Positions 44,688-53,262 are shown, numbered from the stretch's first letter. The stretch: 64,000 nucleotides of DNA from Paracoccus endophyticus (GCF_003286075.1 NZ_QLUV01000014.1:1-64000), one strand, 5' to 3'. Translations and numbers: made by a program. The notes: generated from the letters alone by a model not told the origin.

Positions 44688-45193
44688 GCGTCGGCCCCGC
44701 GCGGTGGCATCCGCTGCCGGCCGACATGGCGGCCGAACTGGGGCTGACGATCGCCGGCTTCGGCCATCTGGAGGACATGCTGAAGCGCGCGATCTTTGCG
44801 CTGGAACGCGCGGGGCTGGACGGCAATATCCACGAACGGGATTTCCGTGCCTGGCTGGGCCGGATGGATCACGTGGCGGCGGATTCGCTGGGCACGCTGA
44901 TCGACCGGCTGGACCGCGCCCTGACCCGCGCGCGGCATCCCGACCAAGACCTGAAGGCGCAGCTTGACGAGGTGAAGGGCTGGCGCAACCTGTTGTGCCA
45001 TGCGGCGTGGAAGCCGCTGGCCAGGGGGGACTGGCAACCGGCGTTCATGAACACCGCGGGCGAGGTCTTCGACGGCACTCTCGCGGTCGAGGACCTGCGC
45101 GCCATCCGGGCGATGACGCTGGACAGCGCCCGCCGCGCCGCCCGCGTCATCCATGCCATCGAGGAGGGCAGCACATGGCCAGCGGGGGAATGA
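44675..45193 (+). CDS. Hypothetical helical protein
   Basis: About 172 residues if started at the GTG at 44675, which overlaps the previous gene by 13 bp. An ATG at 44726 would give 155 residues. It is largely helical and charged (FGHLEDMLKRAIFALERAG, TLIDRLDRALTRARH, VKGWRNLLCHAAWKPL). The segment WRNLLCHAAW recalls RNA-binding or HEPN-like helices, but I cannot assign a family. Its stop overlaps the next ATG. Confidence 0.6.
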   Translation: MARIGVGPARWHPLPADMAAELGLTIAGFGHLEDMLKRAIFALERAGLDGNIHERDFRAWLGRMDHVAADSLGTLIDRLDRALTRARHPDQDLKAQLDEVKGWRNLLCHAAWKPLARGDWQPAFMNTAGEVFDGTLAVEDLRAIRAMTLDSARRAARVIHAIEEGSTWPAGE

Positions 45194-45633
45194 TGCGGCG
45201 GATCGCCGATTATCCGATGGCCTGGGTCGCGCTGTTCGCCGCCCTGGCCGGTCTGGCGGGGCGGGTGGCCCCCATGCCGGTGCCCTGGGGCGGGCAGGTC
45301 GGATCGCTGCTGATCGGGGTGGGGCTGGGCCTGATCGTCATGGCGGGCCGGACGATGCGACGGGCGGGCGCGACGGTCGATCCCACGCGGCCGCCGACCA
45401 CGCTTGTCACCCACGGGATCTTCGCCTGGTCGCGCAACCCGATCTATCTGGGCGCCGCCGTCGTTCTGGCCGGCATCGCCCTGGTCGCCGCGGCGCCGCT
45501 GGCGCTGGGGCTGGTGGCGCTGTTCGTTGCCATAGCCAACCGCCGCTTCATTGGGCGCGAGGAGGCCTGGCTGGCGGAACGATACCCGACGGCCTTCAGC
45601 GCGTGGTCGCGGCACACGCGCCGGTGGTTGTGA
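45190..45633 (+). CDS. Isoprenylcysteine carboxylmethyltransferase-family membrane protein
   Basis: A 147-residue protein with about four hydrophobic segments. The ICMT/PEMT signature is visible in VTHGIFAWSRNPIYLGAAVV and the C-terminal EEAWLAERYPTAFSAWSRHTRRW. Bacterial members are SAM-dependent methyltransferases of unknown substrate, and none is known to modify prenyl-cysteine in this group. The ATG overlaps the preceding stop by 4 bp, so the two are coupled. Confidence 0.82.
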   Translation: MMRRIADYPMAWVALFAALAGLAGRVAPMPVPWGGQVGSLLIGVGLGLIVMAGRTMRRAGATVDPTRPPTTLVTHGIFAWSRNPIYLGAAVVLAGIALVAAAPLALGLVALFVAIANRRFIGREEAWLAERYPTAFSAWSRHTRRWL

Positions 45634-45692
45634 CGTTGCAATCCGCAGGCATCACGGTCTAACACCGCGCGAACCCTGTGAGTGAGGCTCTC

Positions 45693-46979
45693 ATGTCCGC
45701 CCCCCTGCGTCTCGGCATTGCCGGTCTTGGCACCGTCGGGATTGGCGTCGTCAAGATCATCCAGTTCCACGCCGACCTGATCGCACTGCGCGCCGGGCGC
45801 CCGGTGCAGATCACCGCCATCTGCGCGCGCGACCGCCACAAGAACCGCGACGCGGATCTGTCGATGTACGAATGGGCCGAGGGCGCGCGCGAGCTGGCGG
45901 CGCGCGACGACATCGACGTGTTCGTCGAGCTGATCGGCGGCGACGAAGGCGTCGCCCGGGACGCGATCGAGATCGCGCTGGCGACCGGCAAGGACGTGGT
46001 GACCGCCAACAAGGCGCTGCTGGCGATGCACGGGCAGGCCCTGGCCGAGACCGCCGAAGCCGCGGGCCGTGTGATCCGGTTCGAGGCCGCGGTCGCCGGC
46101 GGCATCCCCGTCATCAAGACGATCACGGAAAGCATGGCCGGCAACCGCATCAGGCGCGTCATGGGGGTGATGAACGGCACCTGCAACTATATCCTGACGC
46201 GGATGCAATCGGCCGGCCTGCCCTATGACACCGTGTTCGAGGAGGCGCGCCAGCTTGGCTATCTGGAAGCCGACCCGACGCTGGACGTGGGCGGCATCGA
46301 CGCCGGCCACAAGCTGTCGATCCTGGCCGCGCTGGCCTTTGGCACCCAGCCCGCCTTTGACGCCGTCGAGATCGAGGGGATCGAGCGCGTCAGCATCGAC
46401 GACATCAACCGCGCCGCCGACATGGGGTATCGCATCAAGCTGCTGGGCGTGGCGCAGATGACCGCGCGGGGCTTGGAACAGCGGATGTCGCCCTGTCTGG
46501 TGCCCGCCGACAGCCCGCTGGGGCAACTGGAAGGCGGAACCAACATGGTGGTGATCGAGGGCGACGCCGTGGGCCAGATCGTGCTGCGCGGCGCGGGCGC
46601 GGGGGCGGGTCCGACCGCCAGCGCGGTGATGTCCGACATCGTCGAGATCGCCCGGGGCGTGCGCCTGCCGGTCTTTGGCCAGCCCGCCGTGACGCTGGCC
46701 CGGCCGCAGGCGGCCCGCACGGCTGTGCCCGCCGCCTATTACCTGCGCCTGATGCTGGCCGACAAACCGGGCGCGCTGGCCAAGGTCGCAACGGTCCTGG
46801 GAGACAGCGGCATCTCGATCGACCGGATGCGCCAGTATGGCCATGCCGCCGGAGAGGCGCCGGTGCTGATCGTCACCCACAAGACCACGCCCGAAGCCAT
46901 CGACCACGCCATCGAGGCCCTTCCGCGCACCGGCGTCATCACCGGCGAGCCGGTCGAGCTGCGCATCGAAGAGGTCTGA
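45693..46979 (+). CDS. hom: Homoserine dehydrogenase
   Basis: A 428-residue enzyme of the aspartate pathway reducing aspartate semialdehyde to homoserine for Thr and Met. It has a Rossmann start RLGIAGLGTVGIGVVK, catalytic-domain motifs VTANKALLA, AAVAGGIPVIKTI and GVMNGTCNYILT, and a C-terminal ACT domain (LRLMLADKPGALAKVATVLGDSGISIDRM) for feedback control. The ATG at 45693 has GAGG at 45684-45687. An in-frame GTG at 45678 is a second option. Confidence 0.96.
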   Translation: MSAPLRLGIAGLGTVGIGVVKIIQFHADLIALRAGRPVQITAICARDRHKNRDADLSMYEWAEGARELAARDDIDVFVELIGGDEGVARDAIEIALATGKDVVTANKALLAMHGQALAETAEAAGRVIRFEAAVAGGIPVIKTITESMAGNRIRRVMGVMNGTCNYILTRMQSAGLPYDTVFEEARQLGYLEADPTLDVGGIDAGHKLSILAALAFGTQPAFDAVEIEGIERVSIDDINRAADMGYRIKLLGVAQMTARGLEQRMSPCLVPADSPLGQLEGGTNMVVIEGDAVGQIVLRGAGAGAGPTASAVMSDIVEIARGVRLPVFGQPAVTLARPQAARTAVPAAYYLRLMLADKPGALAKVATVLGDSGISIDRMRQYGHAAGEAPVLIVTHKTTPEAIDHAIEALPRTGVITGEPVELRIEEV

Positions 46980-46994
46980 GCGACGTTCGCGGCG

Positions 46995-47660
46995 CTATGG
47001 CCCGCCGTCCGCGGCCAGGTGGCGCAGGCCCTGCGTCACGTCGGTCCGCACGGCCAGCCGCAGGGCCGGTTCGTCGCCGGCGCGTAGGGCCGCCAGAATC
47101 ATGCGGTGATGGCGCGGCGGCTCGTTGCGCCGACTGCGCTGATAGACCGCGCGCATGGTCGGGCCCAGTTGCAGCCAGATCGTCTCCAGCATCGCCAGCA
47201 TCGCCGGCGCCTGGGCGCGCAGATACAGCGTGCGGTGAAATTCCAGGTTCGATCGGATATACCCCACCGCGTCGCGGTTCTGCGCAGCATCCCCGATCGC
47301 GGCGTTGATCGCGGCCAGCCGGTCGATCAGCGCGAAATGCGCGCGCGGCAAGGCACGGGCGGCCAGTTCCGGTTCGATCAGGGCGCGCAGGGCGGCCAGC
47401 TCCTCGAGGCGATCCACCGACAGCGCCGGCGTGGCGACCCGCCCGGACGCAGACAGCGTCAGCGCCCCTTCGGCCACCAGCCGCCGCACCGCCTCGCGCG
47501 CGGGGGTCATGCTGACGCGGTGCTCGGCCGCAAGGCCGCGCAGGGTCAGCGCCTTGCCCGGCGGCAGCTCGCCAAGCATGATCCGGCTGCGCAGGGCGCG
47601 ATACAGCCGTTCGTGCGCGGCCGGTTGCGGGGCAGACTGTGCGGCAGGGGACAGGGGCAT
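46995..47660 (-). CDS. GntR-family (FCD) transcriptional regulator
   Basis: A 221-residue regulator with an N-terminal winged helix (YRALRSRIMLGELPPGKALTLRGLAAEHRVSMTPAREAVRRL) and an all-helical FCD ligand domain with the usual metal-site residues (LRALIEPELAARAL, YIRSNLEFHRTLY). It would bind a small organic acid. The ATG at 47660 is chosen, but an in-frame GTG lies in the palindrome just upstream. It is convergent with hom, so the target is not obvious. Confidence 0.85.
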   Translation of the reverse strand: MPLSPAAQSAPQPAAHERLYRALRSRIMLGELPPGKALTLRGLAAEHRVSMTPAREAVRRLVAEGALTLSASGRVATPALSVDRLEELAALRALIEPELAARALPRAHFALIDRLAAINAAIGDAAQNRDAVGYIRSNLEFHRTLYLRAQAPAMLAMLETIWLQLGPTMRAVYQRSRRNEPPRHHRMILAALRAGDEPALRLAVRTDVTQGLRHLAADGGP

Positions 47661-47669
47661 CCGGGATGC

Positions 47670-47679
47670 TGTGATCACA
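47670..47679. promoter_or_regulatory. Palindrome next to GntR start, candidate operator
   Basis: A perfect 10-bp palindrome TGTGATCACA lies 10 bp before the GntR start codon. FCD-type GntR regulators commonly bind such short dyads at their own promoters, so it is a candidate autoregulatory site. Confidence 0.45.
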
Positions 47680-47692
47680 ATGCCCCGTCCGG

Positions 47693-48418
47693 TCAAGCCT
47701 GCGCGGAGCCGGACGCAGGGACAGGCGCGCGGAACCGCCACGCCTGCAACGCCCCGCCGTGCCGGCGCAGCCACGCGCGGCGTTCGGCATACTCGGGCAT
47801 CAGCCGCCCGACCGCCGTCCAGAACGCAGGCGAATGATCCATATGCGCCAGATGCGCGACCTCGTGCGCCGCGACATAATCCAGCACGGGAACAGGGGCC
47901 ATCGCCAGCCGCCACGAGAACATCAGGCGGCCGTCGCCGGTGCAACTGCCCCAGCGCGACCGGGTGTCGCGCAGCGTGACCGCCGCAAAGCGGCGCCCCA
48001 GCGCGGCGGCGTGCCGGTCGCAGGCGTCCAGCACCTGGGACCGCGCGAGATGTTTCAGAAAGGCCTCGACCACGGGCCCGGGGGGGCGGCCGGCGGGAAC
48101 CAGCAGCGCACGGCCCTCGACCCGCGGCGCGCGCACGGACGCCGGGGTGACGACCAGATCGGCCCCACCGACCGGAATGACCGACCCCGGCCGGACCAGC
48201 AAGGGCGGCGGCAGCGCTGCGACCGCCTTGTGCAGCCAGCCTTCCCGCGCCTGCAGGAACGCCATCCCCTGGGCAAGCGGCAGGCGCGCAGGCAGGGTCA
48301 GCATCACCCCGTGGTCGGCCCGCGACACCCGCAGCGTGATGCGCCGCGTTCGCGCGGACCGGCGCACCGTGACGGCCAACCCACCCGCCACCACGACGCC
48401 GTTGCCCTGCCCGTCCAT
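47693..48418 (-). CDS. YgjP/SprT-like zinc metallopeptidase (M48-type)
   Basis: A 241-residue protein of the YgjP (DUF45) family. The zinc motif HExxH is in AAHEVAHLAHMDHSPAFW with the third ligand His a few residues on. RSRWGSCTGDGRLMFSWRL is the other hallmark block. Members are cytoplasmic predicted proteases. It lies 32 bp upstream of the GntR gene on the same strand and is divergent from the TIGR02300 gene. Confidence 0.88.
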   Translation of the reverse strand: MDGQGNGVVVAGGLAVTVRRSARTRRITLRVSRADHGVMLTLPARLPLAQGMAFLQAREGWLHKAVAALPPPLLVRPGSVIPVGGADLVVTPASVRAPRVEGRALLVPAGRPPGPVVEAFLKHLARSQVLDACDRHAAALGRRFAAVTLRDTRSRWGSCTGDGRLMFSWRLAMAPVPVLDYVAAHEVAHLAHMDHSPAFWTAVGRLMPEYAERRAWLRRHGGALQAWRFRAPVPASGSAQA

Positions 48419-48523
48419 CCGCCAGCCTCCCTGCCGCGCCGCTGCCGCAATCCGCTTTACAGCCCTGACACGCTGTGGCAGGGGACACCGGATTTACCTG
48501 ACCCTGTGCGGAAAGAGAACACC

Positions 48524-48847
48524 ATGCCCAAAGAGGAATGGGGCACCAAGCGCCTTTGCCCCCACTGCACCGCGCGATTTTACGACCTGCGGCGCGACCC
48601 CATGACCTGTCCGTCCTGCGGGTCCGAGTTCACCGCTGAAAGCCTGACCACCGCCCGCGGCCGCGCCATGATCGCTGACAAGGCCGCCGCCCGCGTCGCC
48701 GAGACCGACGAGGTGATCGACGACGAGGATCTGGACGACGGCGCCGAGGCCGGCGATCTGGATGACGACCTGCTGGACGACGACACCGACGATGGCGACG
48801 TCTCGCTGGACGACATCGCCGATGTGGCCGAACCGGACGACGAATGA
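48524..48847 (+). CDS. TIGR02300 (FYDLN acid) family protein
   Basis: A 107-residue protein with an N-terminal zinc-ribbon-like core (GTKRLCPHCTARFYDLRRDP followed by CPSCG) and a strongly acidic C-terminal tail (many DD/DED runs). Both features define TIGR02300, an alphaproteobacterial family of unknown role. A terminator follows 22 bp after the stop. Confidence 0.93.
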   Translation: MPKEEWGTKRLCPHCTARFYDLRRDPMTCPSCGSEFTAESLTTARGRAMIADKAAARVAETDEVIDDEDLDDGAEAGDLDDDLLDDDTDDGDVSLDDIADVAEPDDE

Positions 48848-48869
48848 TCGCGGACCATCGCTGATGCAG

Positions 48870-48895
48870 AAAGGGGCCGGCGCGGCCCCTTTTTT
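48870..48895 (+). terminator. Intrinsic terminator after TIGR02300 gene
   Basis: A 9-bp stem (48870-48878 with 48884-48892) with a GGCGC loop is followed by a run of six T residues. It ends the TIGR02300 transcript before the tRNA gene. Confidence 0.88.
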
Positions 48896-48980
48896 CATGG
48901 GCCGCGCCGGCGCCCCACACCCGAACACCGGCCACGCCCAACCCGGCCTGCTGCGCCCCGGCCGCCCTGATTTTTTCCGC

Positions 48981-49009
48981 TTGCGCCCCCCTGCACCTGC
49001 CCCTATACG
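48981..49009 (+). promoter_or_regulatory. Candidate tRNA-Ala promoter
   Basis: TTGCGC (48981-48986) and TATACG (49004-49009) are spaced by 17 bp and lie 44 bp upstream of the tRNA gene. This fits a sigma-70 promoter. Confidence 0.6.
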
Positions 49010-49052
49010 ACCCCCCACGCGGGCGGCAGACAAAGCAGCCCGGACCTCCGGT

Positions 49053-49128
<76 letters not shown>

Positions 49129-49199
49129 GATCATCTCAGCAGCTTGATTTCGCAGGAAGATCCTGCAATCACTGGGGAAAATCGGTGGATTGCCCCGGC

Positions 49200-49211
49200 G
49201 AGGTGTTACAG
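49200..49211 (+). repeat. Left 12-bp repeat, putative integrase arm site
   Basis: GAGGTGTTACAG lies 71 bp inside attL and is repeated exactly at 53537-53548, which lies 74 bp inside attR. The last base is the first base of the integrase GTG start, so integrase binding here could also repress its own translation or transcription. Confidence 0.6.
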
Positions 49212-50974
49212 TGACAAGGCTTGAAGCCGTGACTGGACACACCCGACTGGCCCGACGCGGGGCCATGTATTACCACCGTGCCGCGATCCCAGTGGACATC
49301 AAGGACAGCTACCCGAAGGCTGAGGAAACCTTCTCGCTGAAGACCAAGGATCGTGCCCAAGCCCTGCGTCTGGTTCGCGTGGCTGCCGTTCAGGTGGACG
49401 AACGCTTTGCCGAGCATCGCCGCAGGATCGCCCTTGAACGCTCGGCCATCCTTGACGACCTGACACCTGCCCAGATCGCCGCAGCCAAGACCGCTTACTA
49501 CCAGCACCTGCTGGAAGAGGATGAGGAGATCAGGCTGGCTGGCTTTGTTGAACTGGACGATGATGGCCGGGTCATCGGCCCACTGCCGGAAGACCCCCTC
49601 CCGACCTTTGATGAACATGGTCAGAAAGCCGAAGGCTGGGGGCAGGACGCCCGGCATCAGTACGCACGGGGCCAGAGTGATGTGTTCTGGGAAGCCGAGG
49701 TCGATGAGGTGCTGTCGTGGGATGGCCTTGACCTTCGCCTGTCGCCGTCCTCGCCATCACGTCGCCGCCTGATCCGTGCCCTTCAGGAAGCCGTCATTGA
49801 GGCCACAGCAGCCGTCCAGCGCAGGCAGCAGGGCGACGTTATCCCGACACCTGAAGACCCGTCAGCGCCCAGCGCATCAGCCCCCTTGCTGTCTGAGAAG
49901 GTCAAGGAGTGGATCGCGGAGAAGTCTCGCGCCGACTGGTCCAATAAGGCCCAGGATGACCACCGTCATTGGCTGTCTGTCTTCACCGAAGTTGCAGGCG
50001 ACAAGCCCCTGACCGAGTATGGCAAGGCCGATGGGCTTCGCTTCAAGGCCGTGCTGATGAAGCTGCCGCCGAACATCTCGAAGGTGAAGGAGATTCGTGG
50101 CCTGTCCATCGTCGATGCTGCGGGCAAGGCCGAGGCGTTGGGCATGGAAGCCATGTCCATTGCCAACTACAACAAGGCCATGGCTCGTGTTGGATCGTTC
50201 TTCAAATGGGCCAAGGCCAACACGGCAGAGGAGGTCCGTGACCCTGTGGATGGTCTTCGCCTCAAGGACCCAATCCGCGATCAGGACAAACGGGACCCCA
50301 TCACGACCGGCCACCTGACCACCCTTTTCAGCAGCCCCGTCTGGCGGTCATGTCGATCCGAACGCTTTGCATCCCAGCCGGGCAACGTGGTCATATCCGG
50401 TCACTGGAAGTTCTGGCTGCCCCTCATCAGCCTGTGGTCAGGAGCCAGATCGAACGAGATTGGGCAGCTTCTGTTGGCAGACATCAAGCACGAGGACGGC
50501 GTGGATTACCTGCACGTCATAGCCGATACCGAAGGCAAGCGGGTGAAGACCAGGGCTGGCCGCAGGAAGGTGCCGATCCACGATCAACTGAAGGCGCTGG
50601 GCTTCATGGACTTGGTCGATGATCGCAGGAAGCGGTACCGCCCCGAAGACCGCATCTTCCCTGACCTGAAGGTGGGAGCCAATGGATACCACTCGCACAA
50701 CGTGACCAAGTTCTTCTCACCCTACATGGAGAAGATCGGCATCAAGACCGAGAAGACCGCCTTCCACAGCCTGCGTCACAACTTTCAGGACGCTTGTCGT
50801 CATGCCAAGATGTTCCCCGGTCATCGGGAAGCCATTGCAGGGCGTGAGGAAGGGGGTGTTGGTGGGGCTTATGGCGGGGAGGGTTATGACCTGACCGACC
50901 TCAACGATGCCCTTCAGACCATCCGTTATCCAGCCGTGGATTGGTCAGCCCTCCCCCGCTATCGTCCCGAGTAG
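49211..50974 (+). CDS. Tyrosine recombinase/phage-type integrase
   Basis: A 587-residue integrase. The N-terminal arm-binding-like region (TRLARRGAMYYHRAAIPVDI) resembles DUF6538, and a core-binding SAM-like domain spans about residues 225-330. The catalytic domain has Arg in LWSGARSNEIGQL, Lys around TRAGRRKVPIH, HxxR in HSLRHNF and a candidate nucleophile Tyr in GGAYGGEGYDL. It would recombine the tRNA-Ala 3' end. GTG 49211 has AGGTG upstream, and TTG 49190 is an alternative start. Confidence 0.92.
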   Translation: MTRLEAVTGHTRLARRGAMYYHRAAIPVDIKDSYPKAEETFSLKTKDRAQALRLVRVAAVQVDERFAEHRRRIALERSAILDDLTPAQIAAAKTAYYQHLLEEDEEIRLAGFVELDDDGRVIGPLPEDPLPTFDEHGQKAEGWGQDARHQYARGQSDVFWEAEVDEVLSWDGLDLRLSPSSPSRRRLIRALQEAVIEATAAVQRRQQGDVIPTPEDPSAPSASAPLLSEKVKEWIAEKSRADWSNKAQDDHRHWLSVFTEVAGDKPLTEYGKADGLRFKAVLMKLPPNISKVKEIRGLSIVDAAGKAEALGMEAMSIANYNKAMARVGSFFKWAKANTAEEVRDPVDGLRLKDPIRDQDKRDPITTGHLTTLFSSPVWRSCRSERFASQPGNVVISGHWKFWLPLISLWSGARSNEIGQLLLADIKHEDGVDYLHVIADTEGKRVKTRAGRRKVPIHDQLKALGFMDLVDDRRKRYRPEDRIFPDLKVGANGYHSHNVTKFFSPYMEKIGIKTEKTAFHSLRHNFQDACRHAKMFPGHREAIAGREEGGVGGAYGGEGYDLTDLNDALQTIRYPAVDWSALPRYRPE

Positions 50975-50983
50975 GGGGCATGG

Positions 50984-50999
50984 ACCGGGGGAAGCTGCC
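50984..50999 (+). repeat. 16-bp direct repeat, copy 1
   Basis: ACCGGGGGAAGCTGCC lies 10 bp after the integrase stop and is identical to 53467-53482 near the right end of the element. Confidence 0.8.
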
Positions 51000-51051
51000 A
51001 AGACCCTCTTACCTGAACTGCCTTCACGGGTTCCCCATCAGAACATCTGCC

Positions 51052-51177
51052 CTGAAGGAAGCCCCGTAGAGGCGCTGGGAGGGGCGCTACAGACTCGCCC
51101 CTCATCTCGGCTAGGTCGCATAGGGAAGACCCCTAGTGAGTCTGTAGGTGGCCTCCCAGAGTCGCTGAGGGCTTCAG
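51052..51177. repeat. Unit B, copy 1: large hairpin
   Basis: A 126-nt structured unit. The inner arms 51075-51097 and 51137-51159 pair at most of 23 positions with a 39-nt loop, and the outer arms CTGAAG (51052-51057) and CTTCAG (51172-51177) also pair. It is similar to unit B copy 2. Confidence 0.75.
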
Positions 51178-51295
51178 CATGGTGGATGGGCAAGGACGGG
51201 GTTGGATGATGGTGACTGTCATCACCAGCCACCCCACCAGCGCCCAGGATCAGCCGCGCCGCTGGCGCTGGGTGAAGACCGAGGGGCAATGAGGG

Positions 51296-51367
51296 GTCAG
51301 ACCATGATGACTGGCATCGTCAGGTGCAGCTTCAGCCTGATGATCAGCCGCGCCAGCGGCGCTGGGG
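51296..51367. repeat. Unit A, copy 1
   Basis: A 72-bp motif of the form GTCAGACCA...TGGCATCGTCAGG...CAGCTTCAGCCTGATGATCAGCCGCGCC...GGCGCTGGGG. Other copies are at 51627-51676, 51772-51845 and 51870-51910, complete or partial. Confidence 0.8.
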
Positions 51368-51448
51368 GGGGGGAGGACTAGGGAGATGATGATGGTCTGG
51401 GCATGACGGCTGGCACTGCCAGTCTGACCTTCCTACCAGAACATCCGC

Positions 51449-51584
51449 CATGAAGGGAAAACCCCTGGAGGCGCTGGGAGGGGTGCTACAGACTCACCCT
51501 TCATATCTGCTACCTTTCGGCAGGGGAGGCCTCAGCGGGCCTGTAGGTGGCCTCCCAGAGTCCCGGAGAGTCATCCTCGTCATG
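51449..51584. repeat. Unit B, copy 2: large hairpin
   Basis: A second copy of the hairpin unit. The inner arms 51474-51496 and about 51536-51558 keep CTGGGAGG...CTACAG pairing. The outer arms are CATGA (51449-51453) and TCATG (51580-51584), which differ from copy 1 on both sides but still pair. Confidence 0.72.
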
Positions 51585-51626
51585 ACTGCCGACCAACATA
51601 GACCAAGACCACGGGAGATGATGGGG

Positions 51627-51676
51627 GTCAGACCACGATGGCTGGCATCGTCAGGTACAGCTTCAGCCTGATGATC
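51627..51676. repeat. Unit A, copy 2 (3'-truncated)
   Basis: Matches unit A up to the CCTGATGATC block, then diverges. Confidence 0.78.
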
Positions 51677-51771
51677 GGGGGAGGACCGCCAGGGCACTGA
51701 TGATTGTCCGGTCACGACGGCTGGCACTGCCGGGCCGATGATCAAGGCCAAGACCACGGGAGATGATGGGG

Positions 51772-51845
51772 GTCAGACCATGATGACTGGCATCATCGGG
51801 TGCAGCTTCATCCCTGATGATCAGCCGCGCCAGCGGCGCTGGGGG
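51772..51845. repeat. Unit A, copy 3
   Basis: A full-length copy with an extra C in the CTTCATCCCTGATGATC block, ending in the same CAGCGGCGCTGGGG. Confidence 0.8.
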
Positions 51846-51869
51846 AAGACCACTAGGGCGATGATGATG

Positions 51870-51910
51870 GTCAGACCACGATGACTGGCATCGTCAGGTG
51901 CAGCTTCAGG
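51870..51910. repeat. Unit A, copy 4 (3'-truncated)
   Basis: Matches the first ~40 bp of unit A, then is followed by a second GGTGCAGCTTCA at about 51920-51932. Confidence 0.75.
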
Positions 51911-52030
51911 GGAGCCTTCAGGTGCAGCTTCATCCCTGTGCAGGGTCGGAGGTGCAGGTGATGGTGAGATGTTCAGGTTCCCTCTAAAGGGGGGTGGCAA
52001 TCCAAGCCATTGATCTGTAAGCGCTTTTCA

Positions 52031-52516
52031 TCACTTATTTACCCCCACGGCCTCATCCTGCCCAGGCACATCATCTTGTGGTTTCAGAGGGCACAGAACA
52101 CAAGATAAGGTATGGGCCTTGCGGTGCATCATGGTCATGGCGCGGAGGATGAACTCGTCCTCGCTCATCTCTCCGGTCGCCAGCTTCTCCTCGCCAGCGA
52201 CGTAGCCACCATCCTTGCGGATCGACGGCAGGACGACCTTGGTCACCCAGTCCTGAAACGGCTTGGCCTCGGCCTTGTCGCTGCGGAGGATCAGCTTGTA
52301 GAGGCCGCTCTCGCTGATGATCAGGTTCGACGGGCCGCGCCCGGTGGTCAGCTTCAGGCGACTTACCTCGATCAGATCGAGATAATTCGTGGCGTCCGAG
52401 GTGTTCGAGATACCGAGGATGCGGCAGACGTCAGCCACGGCGAACCAAGGGCTACCATCACGGTCGATGATGCGGATGTCGTTGCCGTTGAAGGCGAAGG
52501 TGGTGAGGGAGTTCAT
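52031..52516 (-). CDS. BRO-N domain protein (prophage antirepressor-like)
   Basis: A 161-residue protein. Residues about 5-105 match the BRO-N fold: FAFNGNDIRIIDRDGSPWFAVADVCRILGIS, a middle SESGLYKLILRSDKAEA and FQDWVTKVVLPSIRKDGGY. These DNA-binding domains occur in phage antirepressors and similar regulators. There is no C-terminal KilAC/ANT partner domain, and the tail (about 56 residues) is unique. AAGGAG precedes the ATG. It lies 95 bp downstream of the serine recombinase on the same strand. Confidence 0.88.
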   Translation of the reverse strand: MNSLTTFAFNGNDIRIIDRDGSPWFAVADVCRILGISNTSDATNYLDLIEVSRLKLTTGRGPSNLIISESGLYKLILRSDKAEAKPFQDWVTKVVLPSIRKDGGYVAGEEKLATGEMSEDEFILRAMTMMHRKAHTLSCVLCPLKPQDDVPGQDEAVGVNK

Positions 52517-52566
52517 CGTTCAGGCTCCTTGATGGGGGGCGAAACGGCATTATCCACCACCACACC

Positions 52567-52584
52567 TGTGATGAAAATGTCACA
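52567..52584. promoter_or_regulatory. Dyad upstream of BRO-N gene, candidate operator
   Basis: TGTGA-N8-TCACA lies about 50 bp before the BRO-N start codon. It is a candidate repressor or antirepressor site. Confidence 0.4.
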
Positions 52585-52611
52585 CCTCACTGGCATGCAA
52601 GTGCTTGCCCG

Positions 52612-53250
52612 TCAGCCCCCCCACCTCGCCAAGACGACCTCAGCCCCTGCCAGATCATCCCTGATCCGCTGCACCGTGGGACGTGTCAGTCCCGTAGCCT
52701 TGGCGATGGCAGATGCCCCTGCCCCCTGGCCCATCATGTCCCGCATCAGGTCCAGTTGCTCACGGGTGTAGCTGGGCTTCCTGCCACGGTACTTGCTTGG
52801 GTCAGTTGCACGATGGTGCGCTATGCCAGCCTTCTGAGCCTCCTTGGTCGCCTCGGCCTGTGCCTGTGCCGTGGCTGCCATGAAGCCTATGAGGGCGTCC
52901 CTCACGGCCTGCTGCATGGGGTCTGTAGTGGCACCGTCGAAGGTCAGGCCATTGATCACGGTCCTGACCACGATGCCCCGCCGCATGAACTCCCTGATCG
53001 TGTCCGTCACGTCCTGGTAGTTCCTGCCCAGACGATCCACCCAGCGGACCACCAGCGTGTCACCATGGCGCAGCTTGTCGAAGAGCCGCTTCCCCTCGGG
53101 CCTGTCCCGCAGTGCCGTGCTGATACCGGACACCCCCTCATCGGCTATCACCTCGTCGATGGTGAAGCCTGACGCCTCGGCCTGCGCCTTCTGGTGGGCA
53201 ATGGTCTGGTCCGTGGTCGAGACACGGGCGTAGAGGACGGTTCGGGACAT
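52612..53250 (-). CDS. Serine recombinase (resolvase/invertase family)
   Basis: A 212-residue small serine recombinase. The nucleophile Ser 11 is in YARVSTTDQ. Further family residues are in ALRDRPEGKRLFDKLRHGD, VRWVDRLGRN and a C-terminal helix-turn-helix (ASAIAKATGLTRPTVQRI). It is of the Pin/Tn3-resolvase type. The ATG at 53250 gives the standard start, and a start at 53346 would cross the upstream repeats. It could resolve or invert DNA at the repeats just upstream. Confidence 0.93.
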   Translation of the reverse strand: MSRTVLYARVSTTDQTIAHQKAQAEASGFTIDEVIADEGVSGISTALRDRPEGKRLFDKLRHGDTLVVRWVDRLGRNYQDVTDTIREFMRRGIVVRTVINGLTFDGATTDPMQQAVRDALIGFMAATAQAQAEATKEAQKAGIAHHRATDPSKYRGRKPSYTREQLDLMRDMMGQGAGASAIAKATGLTRPTVQRIRDDLAGAEVVLARWGG

Positions 53251-53262
53251 GGGGCAATCTCC

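Larger units (their letters stand above)
50975..52030. other. Repeat-rich noncoding region (about 1 kb)
   Basis: No convincing gene is present between the integrase and the BRO-N gene. The region holds two related large hairpins (unit B), four copies of a second motif (unit A) and scattered partial copies such as 51249-51272. It ends in a less repetitive stretch before the BRO-N stop. Confidence 0.8.

Noticed and set aside
51041-51910. Repeats considered as a CRISPR array or integron attC cassettes
   Set aside because: There is no regular short-repeat/spacer pattern, no cas genes and no integron integrase. Unit lengths and spacing are irregular.
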